Source: Flaccisagitta enflata
Taxonomy: Eukaryota > Chaetognatha > Sagittoidea > Aphragmophora
Reading direction: 5' to 3'
Length of the DNA: 64,000 bases
Assembly (NCBI GenBank): GCA_965153355.1
Contig: OZ231127.1
Span: 48,980,001-49,044,000, forward strand
Shown: in pieces, positions 47,471-61,818 of the stretch
Layout: the number at the start of each line of letters is the position of its first letter
Position numbering within the stretch: position 1 is the first letter of the stretch
Notes under the pieces: model-generated
The model's database searches: none
What the model was told of the DNA's origin: nothing
Seen by the model: the letters and a program-made list of their open reading frames with translations, nothing else
Program-made: the position numbers and the translations under genes

Positions 47471-48840
47471 TCTTTTCTTCTTCCTATTTCTCTGACAAAA
47501 GTTCCTGAAATATCTTTCAAACCGATTTTGTTTGTTTTAGATTGGGTTTAGAAAAAAAGAAATAATATTGAATAATTGAAATATCCTCAATTTTTTTTTG
47601 ACAAAGTCGCTGTTTTTCTTAAGAAAACCATTGAGAGTTGCATTCTATTTCAATAAATGTAGTTTATCCGCAAACTGTCCCAAACTGCAGGAAACGGTCT
47701 CAAATTGAATATATTTTGATGAAAATTTAGTATCTGAAAAGTGTTGAGAGTTTCCAATCATATTCTTATCAAATCAATACAAAAGGATTCATAGCGCAAA
47801 AATGTTGTCTTTGACCATCTATAGGCTAATTTCTGATTTTATGTATTCATAATCTACTTCAAAATATGTTTAATTCCAGCCCAACCCCGGGGGATTTGGC
47901 TCAATAGGTTAAGAGATTTCATCAAAATTAGCATAACCATTCAAAAACCACAAAACCAGAAAGTGCATGCCTCACCAAATTCAAAGTTTCTTTCAATTCT
48001 ACTGTTCAGTTGGAGTTTTGGATTTGTGCTCATTTACTCTGCCTCTCATTTAATTGGCTTTGAATTGCATTCTGGGACTTTTTTTCAGATTTGGATTATC
48101 ACTTCTAGAAAGCTGAAATATGACGTTTTCTTTGGTGTCATTTTGCGGGGTATTCCCTGTAGTATTTCTTCCGCTGTTTTTCAAAATCTTCTGTATATGG
48201 CGGGATCACAACTGATGCACAATTGATTAGGGGCAGCCCGCGCAGCGGCTGTTGCAATTATCACAAGTTTTCAACGCTATGATTATCTTTACTTATATTG
48301 ATATTAGGATAGTGGACAAAATGTTAGCGACGTCCCTTGAAAGAATTGATCATCTACTTCCTCAGGCGGAATAAACGAAGTATAATGTGAACCATAATTT
48401 ATGACACATGTTCATACACCATGATGCTAGGTCATTCACAGGCATTTGATGTTGTCTCTTCGGCTCTGAGGCGGATTCTGTTGTTTCCTCGGTGCTTCAT
48501 TTCTTTCACTCAATAAGTAGCCTCAAGCGATTTTCGCACTTTTCTCGGCCAACTTCTGGACGCCATTTTTCCTCCCACTTAAGATGGAATCATAAAAATG
48601 ATGCCCAAAAGCAGATCAAGGTCAAGGTTATTTATCACTGACCCCCTTCTTTACGCATAGATACGCATGTATGAATTTGACTGTATAGAGTGTTTGATCA
48701 AAGATGGCGTCTGATCAAAGATGGCATCAAGGCTCTAACGAGTGATTCGATTTTTGATCGTGCGCATTCAGTTCTTTAACCAACTAACCTTGAGGGATGG
48801 GGATATACGGACAATATGTAGTCACATGCGGTTGGGCACT
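47468..48840. other. Unassigned DNA
   Basis: About 1.4 kb with no repeat or domain recognised. An 87-residue frame at 47963-48226 shows no family features. Confidence 0.45.
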
Positions 48841-48940
48841 GGGCAGGGGCAGTGATGCGTGTTACTCTTGTTTCTTCATTTGAGTCAAGTGTATCTTGTC
48901 CATTTATCTCTGGTCTCATTCTTTTCCTCTCTCGTTTTTT

Positions 48941-49168
<228 letters not shown>

Positions 49169-50091
49169 ATGAAAGCGAGAGCGCTTGAAAATTCTTCCTT
49201 TCTTTTTCTTCTTCTTCTTCTTCTTCTTCTTCTTCTTCTTCCTTTCTTTTTCTTCTTCTTCTTCTTTCTTCTTCTTCTTCTTCTTCTTCTTCTTCTTCTT
49301 CTTCTTCTTCTTCTTCTTCTTTTTCTTTTTCTTTTTCTTTTTCTTTTTCTTCTTCTTCTTCTTCTCTTTCTTTTTCTTCTTCTTCTTCTTCTTCTTCTTC
49401 TTCTTCTTCTTCTTCTTCTTCTTCTTCTTCTTCTTCTTCTTCTTCTCCTCCTTCTTCTTTACACCCTGAGCGGATGCACTGATTCGTTTATTCAGGCATA
49501 AACTAAAACTTCTTTTATCTTGAGTGAAATTTGAAATGAAATTGGGACAGAAGAAAAGAATCTTCGTTGGCCTCCTGCACTTGGGCAGAAAAAATTATGA
49601 TTTTTTTCTGATGACATTTTTAAGGCACTAGACATGTGTATGGGCCCAAAACACAATGTAATCTGGCAATCTGGGCCCAGTTGGCCCATAAAAAGGACCC
49701 GGATGGCCCAAAAACTGGTCAAAGTAGGTCAAAACTGCTTTATTTGAGTAATTGCTTGCATGATTCAAATAGTATATAAAAATATCAATAAATTAATGCT
49801 AATTTGGTAGTGTGGTAGTTCAAGGAAAAAATTTGAGCTTTAATTAGTGCTTGAATAGGTTAAAGTTAGGTCAAATTAAGCTAAATTAATCATAAATCTA
49901 TAAAAAAAAGTGTTCAAACATGGTTGTTAAATAATTTTAAAGTTAAAAAGATGGTTGATTAGATTGATTTGTCTTTATATTGCTTCAAACCAGTGCTGTA
50001 TATGCATGAGGCTTAGGTCTGAGTAGTATTAGGCTAATATTAGGTCAAAATCATCGTAAAACATCAAAAATCTCTTTTTCTTTCCCTCTTT

Positions 50092-50311
<220 letters not shown>

Positions 50312-50394
50312 AGCAGCAGGAATTCTAAAGCAAACTCACCTTAAACCCTTTAGTGAGATTTTTGCTCAGGAGCAACTGATAACAAAGTTGGTAA

Positions 50395-51369
50395 AAATTA
50401 TTTTGGACAAATGTCAGCACAGCTGAAAAAAAAGGAGGTGCTGCCTTTCCTGTTGGTGAAAGGCTGGTGCTCAGCTCCAATGCTGATTTGGCTTTCACAA
50501 ATGGTGCAGAAAAGATGTTGAAAGAAAAACAGTTGAAGAGTCAAAAGAAACAAGTTGACAAAATTGAAGCAGACTGGTCCAAGGCCCAAAAGGATATCAT
50601 GAAAGCCAAGATTGATGTCACTGATTCAAAGGCTGACATTCTTGCACGAGACCAATCAAAAAACAAGCTCATTGTGCAGTGTGCTGAAAATAGAAGGAAG
50701 CATAACTACCATGGACCTATAACTTCACAAGATGATGTCAACTTGATGTTTGCCAAGATTCAGAAGTTCAGTGAGCAAGATAAATTATCTCTGATAAGGA
50801 AGGAGATTAAGGTCAAGAAGCTGATATTTTTAGAGCTTCCAAATGACTTTGTTTTGTTCAAGCAATACAATATCTCTTCCACAAAGATGTACCAAAATCT
50901 CCTGAAACTGCATGCCATTGAGTCTTTGGACCAGAAAGTGATTACTGTTGAAGATATTCATGAATGAACAAATATTTTTGCTTCAAACTCTACTCCTGAG
51001 CGCACTCAATCATTGAAAAAATATGAAGAGCCTTTTGTTGATTTGGAATGGCCGTCATCAGAAGAGGAGTTCTTCATTGTTTTTTTTGAAAACTAATGGT
51101 CTGTCTGTTCAGTCATCTCCTGTGATGAGGTCGATGACACAATCAAGGCTCATCTACTTCAAGCTATCAAGACTAGAGCCAAGGATGATATACGGAAAAC
51201 ATATTGGATTTATAGTCAAGGAGAAAGTGTTGATGCATTTGAAGAAAAGCATGTTTTGGCAATGAGGCCGTCTATCAATCTTGCAAAAAACATCACGCAA
51301 AGAGATCCTGTTTTTGCTCTCATGAATCGTGAAGTCATTAAGGGAATAACCTCTCAGTTCTATATCTGA
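50395..51369 (+). pseudogene. Unrecognised transposon-borne gene with two in-frame stops
   Basis: A single frame carries coding-like sequence over about 325 codons, broken by TGA at 50965-50967 and TAA at 51094-51096, and ending at TGA 51367-51369. The first part is Lys-rich and helical (AEKMLKEKQLKSQKKQ, DWSKAQKDIMKAK), then NYHGPITSQDDVNLMFAKIQ and a KLSLIRKEIKVKKLIF segment. After the first stop come DLEWPSSEEEFFIVFFEN and, past the second stop, WSVCSVISCDEVDDTIKAHL and KTYWIYSQGES, like a small aromatic-rich domain at a protein C-terminus. Codon-like continuity across both stops indicates a recently inactivated gene. Whether it is part of the transposase or a captured host fragment cannot be said. 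No upstream exon was found. Confidence 0.55.
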
Positions 51370-52880
51370 ATTTTAAGGCAGCTGCTCCTGTAATATTTTT
51401 TTAAAATATATTTTGTGAAAATGAATGTTTCTAAAATGAAACCAAAGTTTCTCTTTAATTTCCAATCTGCAAATCAAATAGTTTAGTCAAAGATTCTTAC
51501 ATGATTTGACTATCAACATATTTTGTATTGTTTGACCATCTTTTACCTTCTTTATCCTACTATTTTAAAAACCAAGAACATCATAAATCCGATGTCTTTT
51601 AAAATATGAATTTTTCTTTTTTGTCTTTCTTGCATTTTAATTAAATCTTGCATTAAAATTGTCGATGGTCATCATAAAAACATATTTCTAAGATTACTAC
51701 TGCTTCAACACTAACAAACAATGAGTTCAAATTTAGAGTCTGGGCTGCTTGATAGCTAATTTTCGCCTGATTTTAGACTTCAATGAGCTCGCACAATTTG
51801 ATACACTTAATTTACGTTGAACAATAACATATTTTTATATCTTCTCTTTATGAATCTGAATATAGAAACAGGAAGTGAAAAATGCTAAAATCTTTGTTTT
51901 AGCTTGTGTTGACCAGTTTTTTAGCTATTTTAACCTGATTTTAGGCCGTTTTAAAACATGAATGGGCCCATACAACTTTGTTCACTTGATTCACATTAGA
52001 TAATTATATATCTTCACTAAAATTGTCCCTAAAAATAATTTCAATAAATCAAAAAACAGAAAAATGCTGTTTTTGCTTGTTTTGGCCAGTTTTTTAGCTA
52101 TTTTGACCTCATTTTGTCCAGTAATAAGACTTTTATGGGCTCATTCAACTCTGTGCACTTGATTCACATTAGACAATTATATATTTGCACAATAATCATC
52201 ATTAGAAATCATTTCAGCAAGCCAAACTATAAAAAACCTTTTATTTTGCCTGTTTTGACCAGTTTTTTAGCCCATCCGGGTCCTTTTTTTGGGTCAAATG
52301 AGCCCAGATTGCCACAACATGTCATGTTATGGGCCCATACACCCCCCTGGAGACTTAAAAATTAAATCTCTTTTGATGAGTTTCAAGTGCAGGAGGCCAT
52401 CTTCGTGTTATTTCTAATGCAGTCTGTTTTAAATGCAATAATCGGTTTCGGTGAAATGGATATCAGTTATGCCACGAAAAGGGGCTGGGGTTTTAGGGTA
52501 GAGGTGGGGGGGGGCTCGATGATGGGAGAGAATATAGAAATATAGAAATGTATTTTGCTAATTGCTCGCACAACTGAAGGGACAGGAACGACATTGGCTT
52601 GGGGAAAAATGTAAATAGAATACATGAGCGAATAACTTCTCCCCTGTCGTTCTAATCCACCGATATCATTCGGTAGTTGATGACCTCAGTATCCTCATTT
52701 AAAAATAAAAACCCGCACATTTGACACATCTGCGGTACTGCTACTGTTTGTCGCTGTTTATCCTCACTCGTTTCACTATTTAGTATTTGGGCGACGTTTT
52801 CCTCTTTTTGTTTCTTCATTTGAGTCAAGTGTATCTTGTCCATTTATCTCTAGTCTCATTCTTTTCCTCTCTCGTTTTTT

Positions 52881-53071
<191 letters not shown>

Positions 53072-53075
53072 CTCT

Positions 53076-54595
53076 ATAGGAAAACCAAACAAAAAATCTT
53101 TCAATTTACTGACTTAGAAAAAGTCTTGCGTTTTTCATTCTCTCGAAAAAGTCAAACAAGGTCTTCGTTGTTTATTATCTTTGGAGAACGTAGATTGTTT
53201 AAAGATAAATCCCAGAAAGGCGATTCGTTTATCCGTCATTTAGGGGAGAGGCGAGCAGAGGTTAGAATACAATGAGATTGAGGGATAGACTCGCTTTTGA
53301 CCTATGGACGGTAGGATTATCAGGCCTGGCTCTTCTCCAACCACTTTTTCTTTTCCATGATGCATATGATGGTTGGGTTCGAAGTGGACGACCATCAAAG
53401 TCAAAGATAGTGCAGCAAAGCCATTTGAAACATCGAACCGCAAACTGAGGAAAAAAAACGTTATGCACGACTTTTAAATTAATCTACATATCACCGCCAT
53501 GCGGACGCTCAAGTCTGCCTTGGGGTACTACAGTCGAATTTCCTCTCATCTCAATAAAGGTACAACATCATTGATGCAGTAGTTATAAAGAATTGACTGC
53601 TGTAGAGATCTTCCAACCATTGTCATACTATGCAACTACAGCGTTGACGACGTTGTGCCTAAAACAAGTCCAAATTGATTTTGTAAGTAGATTGGCCTTC
53701 AATTACAAACCGCAAATGGAACTGCAAAACTGCCTGGAAAAATTTTTTTCGAATGCCCAAAATGAGTCCGGCCTAATGCATCATAGCAGAAATTTGCTGA
53801 GAAGGGTGAAAATTGTCAAAGATGCCACTTCAACGGTTTGGCTAGAGCCCATGTCAGAGGGACGGACAGACTCAATTATGCCATTTCATCAGCAGAGACA
53901 AATCACAAAACCTTCTACAAAATATCAGGAGTTCATTTTGACAAGCATGCCTTAAAAACGGTTGCGCTATGCTCTTTGCTCCCTGACTTACCCCCCATTA
54001 TTTCAGCTGTCTGTGGGCCGTACGGATCCCTCAGCCCAAATTCTCTGCTCAACCTCCCCTCCATCTCTTGCATCCCCATCCTTCCCATACTCTGGCTTCT
54101 TTCCCCTTTAAGCGACCTCAAGGCTTCCTCTTCCTCCCCCCTCCCCTCCTCCCGGGTATCCTATTTCCGCTTGAGGCGATTTAGCCTCGTTTCCTTCTTT
54201 GTCTTCGACTCAATTCAAGCATCGCGCCGTAACCAACATTTCATTTATAAACAAACTATGATTTACGCGATAGAAATTTCTCTTTTCTTTGTTGTTCTTT
54301 TATCGTCTTCGCCTTCGTCATTTTCTACTTTGTCGGTATCACTACCATCAACGTCGTCTTCACGGCTTCAGCGTCGTTTTACGATAACTCAATACGCTTC
54401 CATAAACGCGAAAGGTTAGACTCTGCTAATGAAGTTAATTGCTCACCATTTTCTACCCTATCAACACCATCTTATCAGACTTTTAAATTCTTTATTTTCT
54501 TAGCTCTCATTCTTTCTTTCCCTTTTTTTTCGTTGTTGGTTTTATTCAAATTTTTCTTGCTTTTCTTTTTCTCTTTTCTGCAAATGGCTCCTCTC
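53076..54595. other. Unassigned DNA with R3 copy c
   Basis: About 53655-53790 is a third copy of R3 (AAATTGATTTTGTAAGTAGA, CTGCCTGGAAAA, GAATGCCC). The rest is unassigned, and its open frames show no domain. Confidence 0.45.
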
Positions 54596-54599
54596 TTTC

Positions 54600-55842
<1,243 letters not shown>

Positions 55843-56085
55843 TCGCGATAAATCACTCTTTGACTTCTTTGCCTTACTCTCTTTTTGTGATATGTATCCT
55901 TGCACATCTACAACAAGAGGCCATGTCCGTCCGTTGGCCAGTGGGTTTGTCGGTCAGTTGGTCGGTCGGTTGGTCGGTTGGTCACGCAAACGTTCAAAAT
56001 GCGCAAAACGGCCGATTCTGACGTCTTTCTTCATTCCTTTCACCTGTCATGCCTTCTCACATTATTTTCATTCTGTTGTTTACTC
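55843..56085. other. Unassigned DNA with a weak M-like remnant
   Basis: GTCCGTCCGTTGGCC and GGTCGGTTGGTCGGTTGGTC near 55925-55980 resemble the inverted GACC tract of M modules. No paired ends were found. Confidence 0.35.
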
Positions 56086-56089
56086 TTCC

Positions 56090-56233
56090 ATTAACTCATT
56101 CATTCATTCATTCATCAAATCGTTCATTCAATCATTTATTCATTCGTTTATTCATTCATCAATTCGTTCATTCATTCACTCACTCTTTCATTCATTCATA
56201 CATTCATTCATTCATTCACTCACTCCTTTATTC

Positions 56234-56264
<31 letters not shown>

Positions 56265-56425
56265 CATTCATTCATTCATTCATTCATTCATTCATTCGAT
56301 CAATCAACCATTCATTCGATAAATCCTTTATTCATTCGATCAATCAACCCTTCATTCATTCATTCATTCATTCATTCATTCATTCATTCATTCATTCATT
56401 CATTTATTCATTCATTCATTCAAAA
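56090..56425. repeat. (ATTC)n microsatellite
   Basis: Imperfect tetranucleotide array with GATT and ATCA variants. Poly-SFIH frames are artefacts. Confidence 0.95.
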
Positions 56426-56482
56426 CGTTTTTTTACGAATACTTAATCAGCGAGGCGCACACTTAAGGCATAACGTGGCCTT

Positions 56483-56484
<2 letters not shown>

Positions 56485-56572
<88 letters not shown>
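56485..56572. repeat. (CT)n microsatellite
   Basis: Dinucleotide array. Confidence 0.97.
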
Positions 56573-56575
<3 letters not shown>

Positions 56576-56625
56576 TCCTACTTTCGTCGTCTCTTTCCCT
56601 CTTTTTCCCCCTGATCTTTTCAGAC

Positions 56626-56757
56626 GTTTTTAGGTGCGACAACGCACCTCTATAACTGGCTGTGTCCGTTGGTCGGTCGGTTGGTCTGTTGGTCTGTCGG
56701 TAACGCATTCGTTCGACGATCCACACCGTCGCACCTATTGGCCTACTTGGCCTTGTT
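56626..56757 (-). mobile_element. M module copy 15 (GGTGC subfamily)
   Basis: Minus strand: AACAAGGCCAAGTAGGCCAA, AGGTGCGAC (56736-56728), a GATCGTCGAACGAATGCGTT block, GACC/AACC repeats, GGACACAGCCAGTTATAGAG, then GTCGCACCT (56640-56632) and AAAAA. The two ends are perfect complements over 9 bp. Confidence 0.7.
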
Positions 56758-57044
56758 CCTCTTTTTTCGAGTACAGTACCGGGAAGGAGTTCTAATCCCA
56801 CTTTTCCTTTTCCTATCGGCATTTGGACACGGCGTGAAGTGCACTTCCTAGTTCAAAGTATTTTTCCTAAAACTGTCCATGGTCGTCTGTCTGTCTATGG
56901 ATCTGTCTGACTCATTTCTGACACTTGTAGTCAACTATACTTGTTATCAATATTTCGCCAAGGAGGCGCGAACATTGAATCTGTAGCCTAAAACGAAATG
57001 ACCTTAACAGAAAAAAATGTTCAATGCGATTAAAGCCAAAGTAA
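56758..57044. other. Unassigned DNA
   Basis: Nothing recognised. Confidence 0.5.
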
Positions 57045-57305
57045 TTACATATGCGCTGTACAACTTTCTCAGGATTTGTGCAGGGGATAGGTGGTCATCC
57101 ATGCAAAATTTCAGAAAATTTCACAGAATATTTATTTGGCTATACTTATTTGAAATTTCGGGGCAGGTAGGTTGGTTCGAGTGGTTGGACCTTCTGGAAT
57201 TGCGTGAAACTTTGCACTTTAGTAGACAAGGTCATATGATGTCACTATGCAAAAAATCAAGTCAATCGGTCAGTTCCTCTCCAATTTACAGCCTTTCAAA
57301 GTTGA
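57045..57305 (+). repeat. Inverted repeat R5, left arm
   Basis: Inverse of 58770-59020, sharing CTCAGGATTTGT, 'ggtcatccatgcaaaatttcag' blocks and 'aagtcaatcggtcagttc', and closing with GCCTTTCAAAGTT. Diverged. The arms enclose about 1.46 kb. It is either a foldback element or two independent copies in opposite orientation. Confidence 0.6.
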
Positions 57306-57439
57306 GCTAAAAAAAGTCACGATGATTTCCGCCACTTAGAACAAATTGTTGCGCTTTTGCTTCAGACTCGTATTTGAAGTCGTCACTAAAGCTGAATCAG
57401 AAAATTCTTAGGGTCTGGCGAGGACAATCGCGTTCTGAA

Positions 57440-57570
57440 AAGGCCACTTGGTCGCTCACACCGCTCAGATGCTCACTCTACACTCTACAGCGCTCCGCTC
57501 GCTCGCTCGCTTTAATCGCTCGCATGTTCACGGGCTCGCGCACTAATCACACACTCCTTGATGGGATAAT
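57440..57570 (+). repeat. Dispersed repeat R4, copy b
   Basis: GGCCACTTGGTCGCTCACAC and downstream GCTC-rich sequence match 44185-44300. It lies inside the loop of R5. Confidence 0.45.
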
Positions 57571-57899
57571 TCAAATTCATGAATCTGTGTTTACGTTGAA
57601 ATCGCGTTTTATGGAAACAAACATATTTGAAGTTGTCACTAGAAACGCTCTTAATCTGTTCAAATGAGGATTAGATTCGATTCTTCATAACTAGATTTTG
57701 CGACAGAACACAGTATGAGGGAAAGCGCAGGTAACAAGGTTTAAGTTTATCATCGTAGCAACCAGAAGGCCGGCGATAGCAACGTGGGCAATATTCCCTC
57801 ATGCAATACACGCGACTCCCCGTTTAAACTGACACTCAACTTAGCGTATGGTTTAGCAGACGCAACGACATCAAAAACTTAATTGTGTTCAAAGATTGA
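57571..57899. other. Unassigned DNA
   Basis: Nothing recognised within the R5 loop here. Confidence 0.45.
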
Positions 57900-58015
57900 A
57901 CGGACAGACGGACAGACAGATGGACAGACAGACAGATGGACAGACGGATGTACAAATCGTCCTTCACAATTAGTCACGGTAACTTGTATACTTAGGTGCA
58001 CGCGACACATAAAAA
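57900..58015 (+). repeat. GGACAGAC repeats with M-like 3' remnant
   Basis: GGACAGACGGACAGACAGAT units (57900-57955) precede TTAGGTGCACGCGACACATA and AAAAA, a degenerate M-like 3' end. Confidence 0.4.
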
Positions 58016-58044
58016 ACCTTTCTCCCTTGAGTTTCTTTTTTTTT

Positions 58045-58180
58045 TTCTAGGTGCGACAAAGCACCTCTATAACTGGCTGTGTCCGTTGGTCGGTCGGTCG
58101 GTCTGTTGGTTGGTTGGTCGGGTAACGCATTCGTTCGACGATCCATACGTTGCACCATATTGGCCTACTTGGCCTTGTTT
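58045..58180 (-). mobile_element. M module copy 16 (GGTGC subfamily)
   Basis: Minus strand: AAACAAGGCCAAGTAGGCCA, a TGGTGCAAC motif, GATCGTCGAACGAATGCGTT, GACC/AACC repeats, GGACACAGCCAGTTATAGAG, GTCGCACCT. The 5' motif differs from a perfect complement at two positions, so this copy is older than that at 56626. Confidence 0.65.
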
Positions 58181-58589
58181 TTTCTTTACTTTATTTTGCT
58201 GCTCGCATGGGTAATTACTAACTAGGTTACCCTGAAAGATGCCCGTTTTGAATGAATTTTCTATTGCCATCGAGCGCGAGCTAACCAGCTTGGGCGCAGT
58301 TGGGGAAAACTTCATTACGACGGAATAAAATTTGACGATATCACCAAGCGAAACCTAGCAGTCGGATCGCAGAATAAACGGGCATGGATTTTCACTCTAC
58401 GGCATTGGACTTTTCCTTTGCCGGGCTCAGAATTTAACTCAAATATTTTCAGACAAATAAGCTTTTAATTCTCATTTCTTTACTGCTCTTTGACCTTTGC
58501 TCACCCTCGCTGCCACTCATTTCCTCTCACGTGGCTACCCTTCACCCCTCTTTCCTCCTTTCACTGAAATGTCTGATTTCTAAAAAGGG

Positions 58590-58665
58590 GGAACGACCAG
58601 GGTTCGAAAATGCAACCCAGAGCTTCAAGTCTGACAACTTAACCAATGTGCTATGTCGCCAGTCT
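58590..58665 (-). repeat. tRNA-like sequence, possible SINE head
   Basis: Minus strand: GCGACATAGCACATTGGTTA carries an A-box-like TAGCNNATTGG, followed by GTCAGACTTGAAGC at the anticodon-arm position and TTTTCGAACCCTGGTCG as a B-box-like end. The stems are imperfect and no intact cloverleaf is formed, so this is not a functional tRNA gene. It may be the head of a tRNA-derived SINE or a decayed tRNA copy. Confidence 0.4.
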
Positions 58666-58769
58666 GCCATGTTTAAGAAACGAAAGCTATTAATTTCTTA
58701 ATGAGCAGTTCTGCGCACTGATCAAATTCGCAAAACCGCGAATTGAAGTCATCGTCACTTTTCTTATCA

Positions 58770-59020
58770 AAACTTTGAAAGGCGACTTCTCAAAGGAGAA
58801 CTGACCGATTGACTTGATTTTTTGTATGTTATCATATCTTGACCTTGTCTATTACGCTGTAAAGTCTCAGGAGATTTTTAGAAGTCAAACCACCCCAACC
58901 GGTCTACCTGCATAAGAATTTCAAACTAGTAAAGCTTTAAAGATATTCCATGAAATTTTCTGAAATTTTGCATGAATGACCATCCAACCCCTTGACAAAT
59001 CCTGAGTATGATGTACGACA
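58770..59020 (-). repeat. Inverted repeat R5, right arm
   Basis: Inverse counterpart of 57045-57305: AACTTTGAAAGGC, GAACTGACCGATTGACTTGA, ATTTTGCATGAATGACC and ACAAATCCTGAG appear in mirrored order. Confidence 0.6.
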
Positions 59021-59209
59021 ATCGCCTAATAATCATATATATCATATATATACAGCGCCGTATGGGAGCGTATGATTTTCGGGGTGCCACCTCCAATTTG
59101 TGTCACAACAACTTGTTAGTGTCCTAATTAATCTAACAAGTGATCTTTCAGCCTCTATATATAGACAACAATATTTTTAATGCATTTCAGTATAAGAAAA
59201 CTTTCTATC
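59021..59209. other. Unassigned DNA
   Basis: Short AT-rich stretch with an ATATATCATATATA tract; nothing else. Confidence 0.5.
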
Positions 59210-59616
<407 letters not shown>

Positions 59617-60119
59617 AAATATAATATATATTTATATTGTATAGTATATAATATATATATATATTATATATATATCATATTATATATGTTATATAATATA
59701 ATCATTTTGACCGCAATCTCATTGAACATTTTTTCTCACAGCGTCAAAAATGTAAAATTCAAACTTTTTTTATCACAACCGTGGGTGATGCGTTTCAGCC
59801 ACATGCTAGGCGTTTTGGCCAGGCGCGTGATACACTTGTTTCTTTTTATAAGAACCAAGTTTATAAGAACGTTAGGCTTAAGATCGTCAAAAATTTAAGA
59901 ACATGCTAAGAACACTGGAAGCATTCATTTCTTCAAAAATTCAAGAACATTCAGCTTAAAATCTTTTAATTTTAGATCTTAAAAACTTTAAATCTTTAAG
60001 AACAAGCTAAACATATTAAAAAAATTCACGGCCACAAGAAGCGCTTTACGGCCGAGCAGGACGCATCCCGTCCTCAGCGACCAAATCCCAAGTTTTGCAA
60101 CCTATTTTCAACTTGAAGG
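59617..60119. other. Unassigned AT-rich DNA
   Basis: Loose repeats of an AAGAACNTTAGGCTTAA-like theme at 59850-60020. Otherwise nothing recognised. Confidence 0.45.
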
Positions 60120-60690
60120 ATCTGGTCCTGGCGCTGGCCTCAGTGACTTAATCCTGACCTCGGCGACCTAACCCAGCCTCAGCGACCTAATCCCAGCCTG
60201 AGCGACCTAATCCCCGCCTCAGCGACTTAATCCCGGCCTCAGCGACCTAATCCCGGCCTCAGCGACCTAATCCCAGCCTCAGCGACCTAATCCCAGCCTC
60301 AGCGACCTAATCCCGGCCTCAGCGACCTAATCCCAGCCTCAGCGACCTAATCTTGGCCCCAGCGACCTAATTCCGGCCTCAACGACCTAATCATGGCCTC
60401 AACGACCTAATCCCGGCCTCAACGACCTAATCCCGGCCTCAGCGACCTAATCCCGGCCTCAACGACCTAATCCCGGCCTCAGCAACCTAATCCCAGCCTC
60501 AGCGACCTAATCCTGGCCTCATTGACCTTATCAACGCCTAAGTGACCCAATCACGGTCTCAGTGACCCAATCACGGACTCAGTGACCTAAGGGACATACT
60601 TGCGACCTCCGTGACCTGATCGCCACCTCAGCAACCAAATTTTAGCCTCAGCAACTTAATGACGGCCTCAGCAACCTAACGACGCAGCAA
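60120..60690 (+). repeat. 20-bp minisatellite
   Basis: About 28 units of the theme CAGCGACCTAATCCCGGCCT, very regular between 60180 and 60520 and decaying at both ends. The unit length equals that of the F-element minisatellites but the sequence differs. Confidence 0.95.
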
Positions 60691-60703
60691 AGTCGCGACC
60701 TAA

Positions 60704-60770
60704 CCTTTTTAGTCGCGTGCTACGCGACTTTTAAGTCACTTTGGTTTGTCTGTCCATCTGTCACAAAGTT
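60704..60770 (-). mobile_element. M module 3' fragment
   Basis: Minus strand: a GACAGATGGACAGACAAACC tract, then AGTCGCGTAGCACGCGACTA and AAAAGG, identical in stem to copy 8. It abuts the 20-bp minisatellite. The 5' part was not found. Confidence 0.55.
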
Positions 60771-60918
60771 GTTTTCAAGGCTCTCTATCTCGTTTTTTTT
60801 TTCAGTCTGAAGGTACTTAAATAGTAAACAGCCATCTCAACTGTCTTTTTGAAAAAAAATGTTTGTCTGTCTGTCTGCCTAACTTCTTTTGAAATTGTCG
60901 ACACCTGCGACTTATAGG

Positions 60919-61026
60919 CAGCCCTGATCTTAGTGATTTTCTTTAGCGGGCCAGTCGGGCCCGCTTCCATAAATTTTAGCGTGCCCGACAGAGAAACAGC
61001 GGGCCCGACATGTGCCTGAACTACTG

Positions 61027-61109
<83 letters not shown>

Positions 61110-61560
61110 TAGAAGGAATGATAAAAGATGGTATGGTTATGAAAGGAAAAGAATGTATACACAACACAAAGAGATCAAAGAAAAAAAGAAAAAAAAAGAA
61201 AAAAAGAAAATGACAAGATGAAAAAAATGATGATCTGAGAAAAAAAAAGAAAAAAAAGGAAAAAAATGAAAAAGAAAAAAAAAGAAAAAAGAAAAGAAGA
61301 AAAAAAGGAAAGAAGGAAAGAAGAAAAGAGGAAAAGAAAAAAAGAAAAGAAGAAAAGAAGAAAAGAAAAGAATAAAAAAAATGGAAAAAAGTAAAATGAA
61401 AAAAAGAACAAAAAGAAAAATAACAAGGAAAAAAAAGAATGGAAGAAAAAAAAAGTATAAAAAAAAAGAAAAAAGAGAGAAAAAGAAAAACGAAGGAAAA
61501 AAGAGAGGAATAGAAAAAGAAGTAAAGTTGATAGTCTCTATCTCTCTGTCTCTCTCTGTC

Positions 61561-61653
<93 letters not shown>

Positions 61654-61810
61654 AAGTGCGATTAAAAATTAATATCCCCACTTGAGCAATGACAAGAAAT
61701 TTCAAGCAAATGGAGAGCGGGCCCGTCGGGCCCGCAGCAAGAAAAACTTGCGGGCCCGACAGCCAAAATGCGGGCCTCGGGCCCGCGGGCCCGCTCTAAA
61801 ATCAGGGCTG
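60919..61810. mobile_element. hAT-like non-autonomous element, 892 bp
   Basis: Ends CAGCCCTGATCTTAG and CTAAAATCAGGGCTG are inverted. CTTATAGG lies on both sides (60911-60918, 61811-61818), an 8-bp duplication. Sub-terminal regions are built of GGGCCCG motifs in both arms. The interior carries a (GA)n array (61027-61107), A/G-rich low-complexity DNA (61112-61520) and (CT)n (61566-61648). No transposase is encoded. Confidence 0.85.
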
Positions 61811-61818
61811 CTTATAGG

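Noticed and set aside
53593-54419. Overlapping 120- and 193-residue frames
   Set aside because: The first runs through dispersed repeat R3 and neither shows a domain.
57017-57310. 97-residue open frame
   Set aside because: It lies inside the left arm of the inverted repeat R5; the other arm is not open in the same way.
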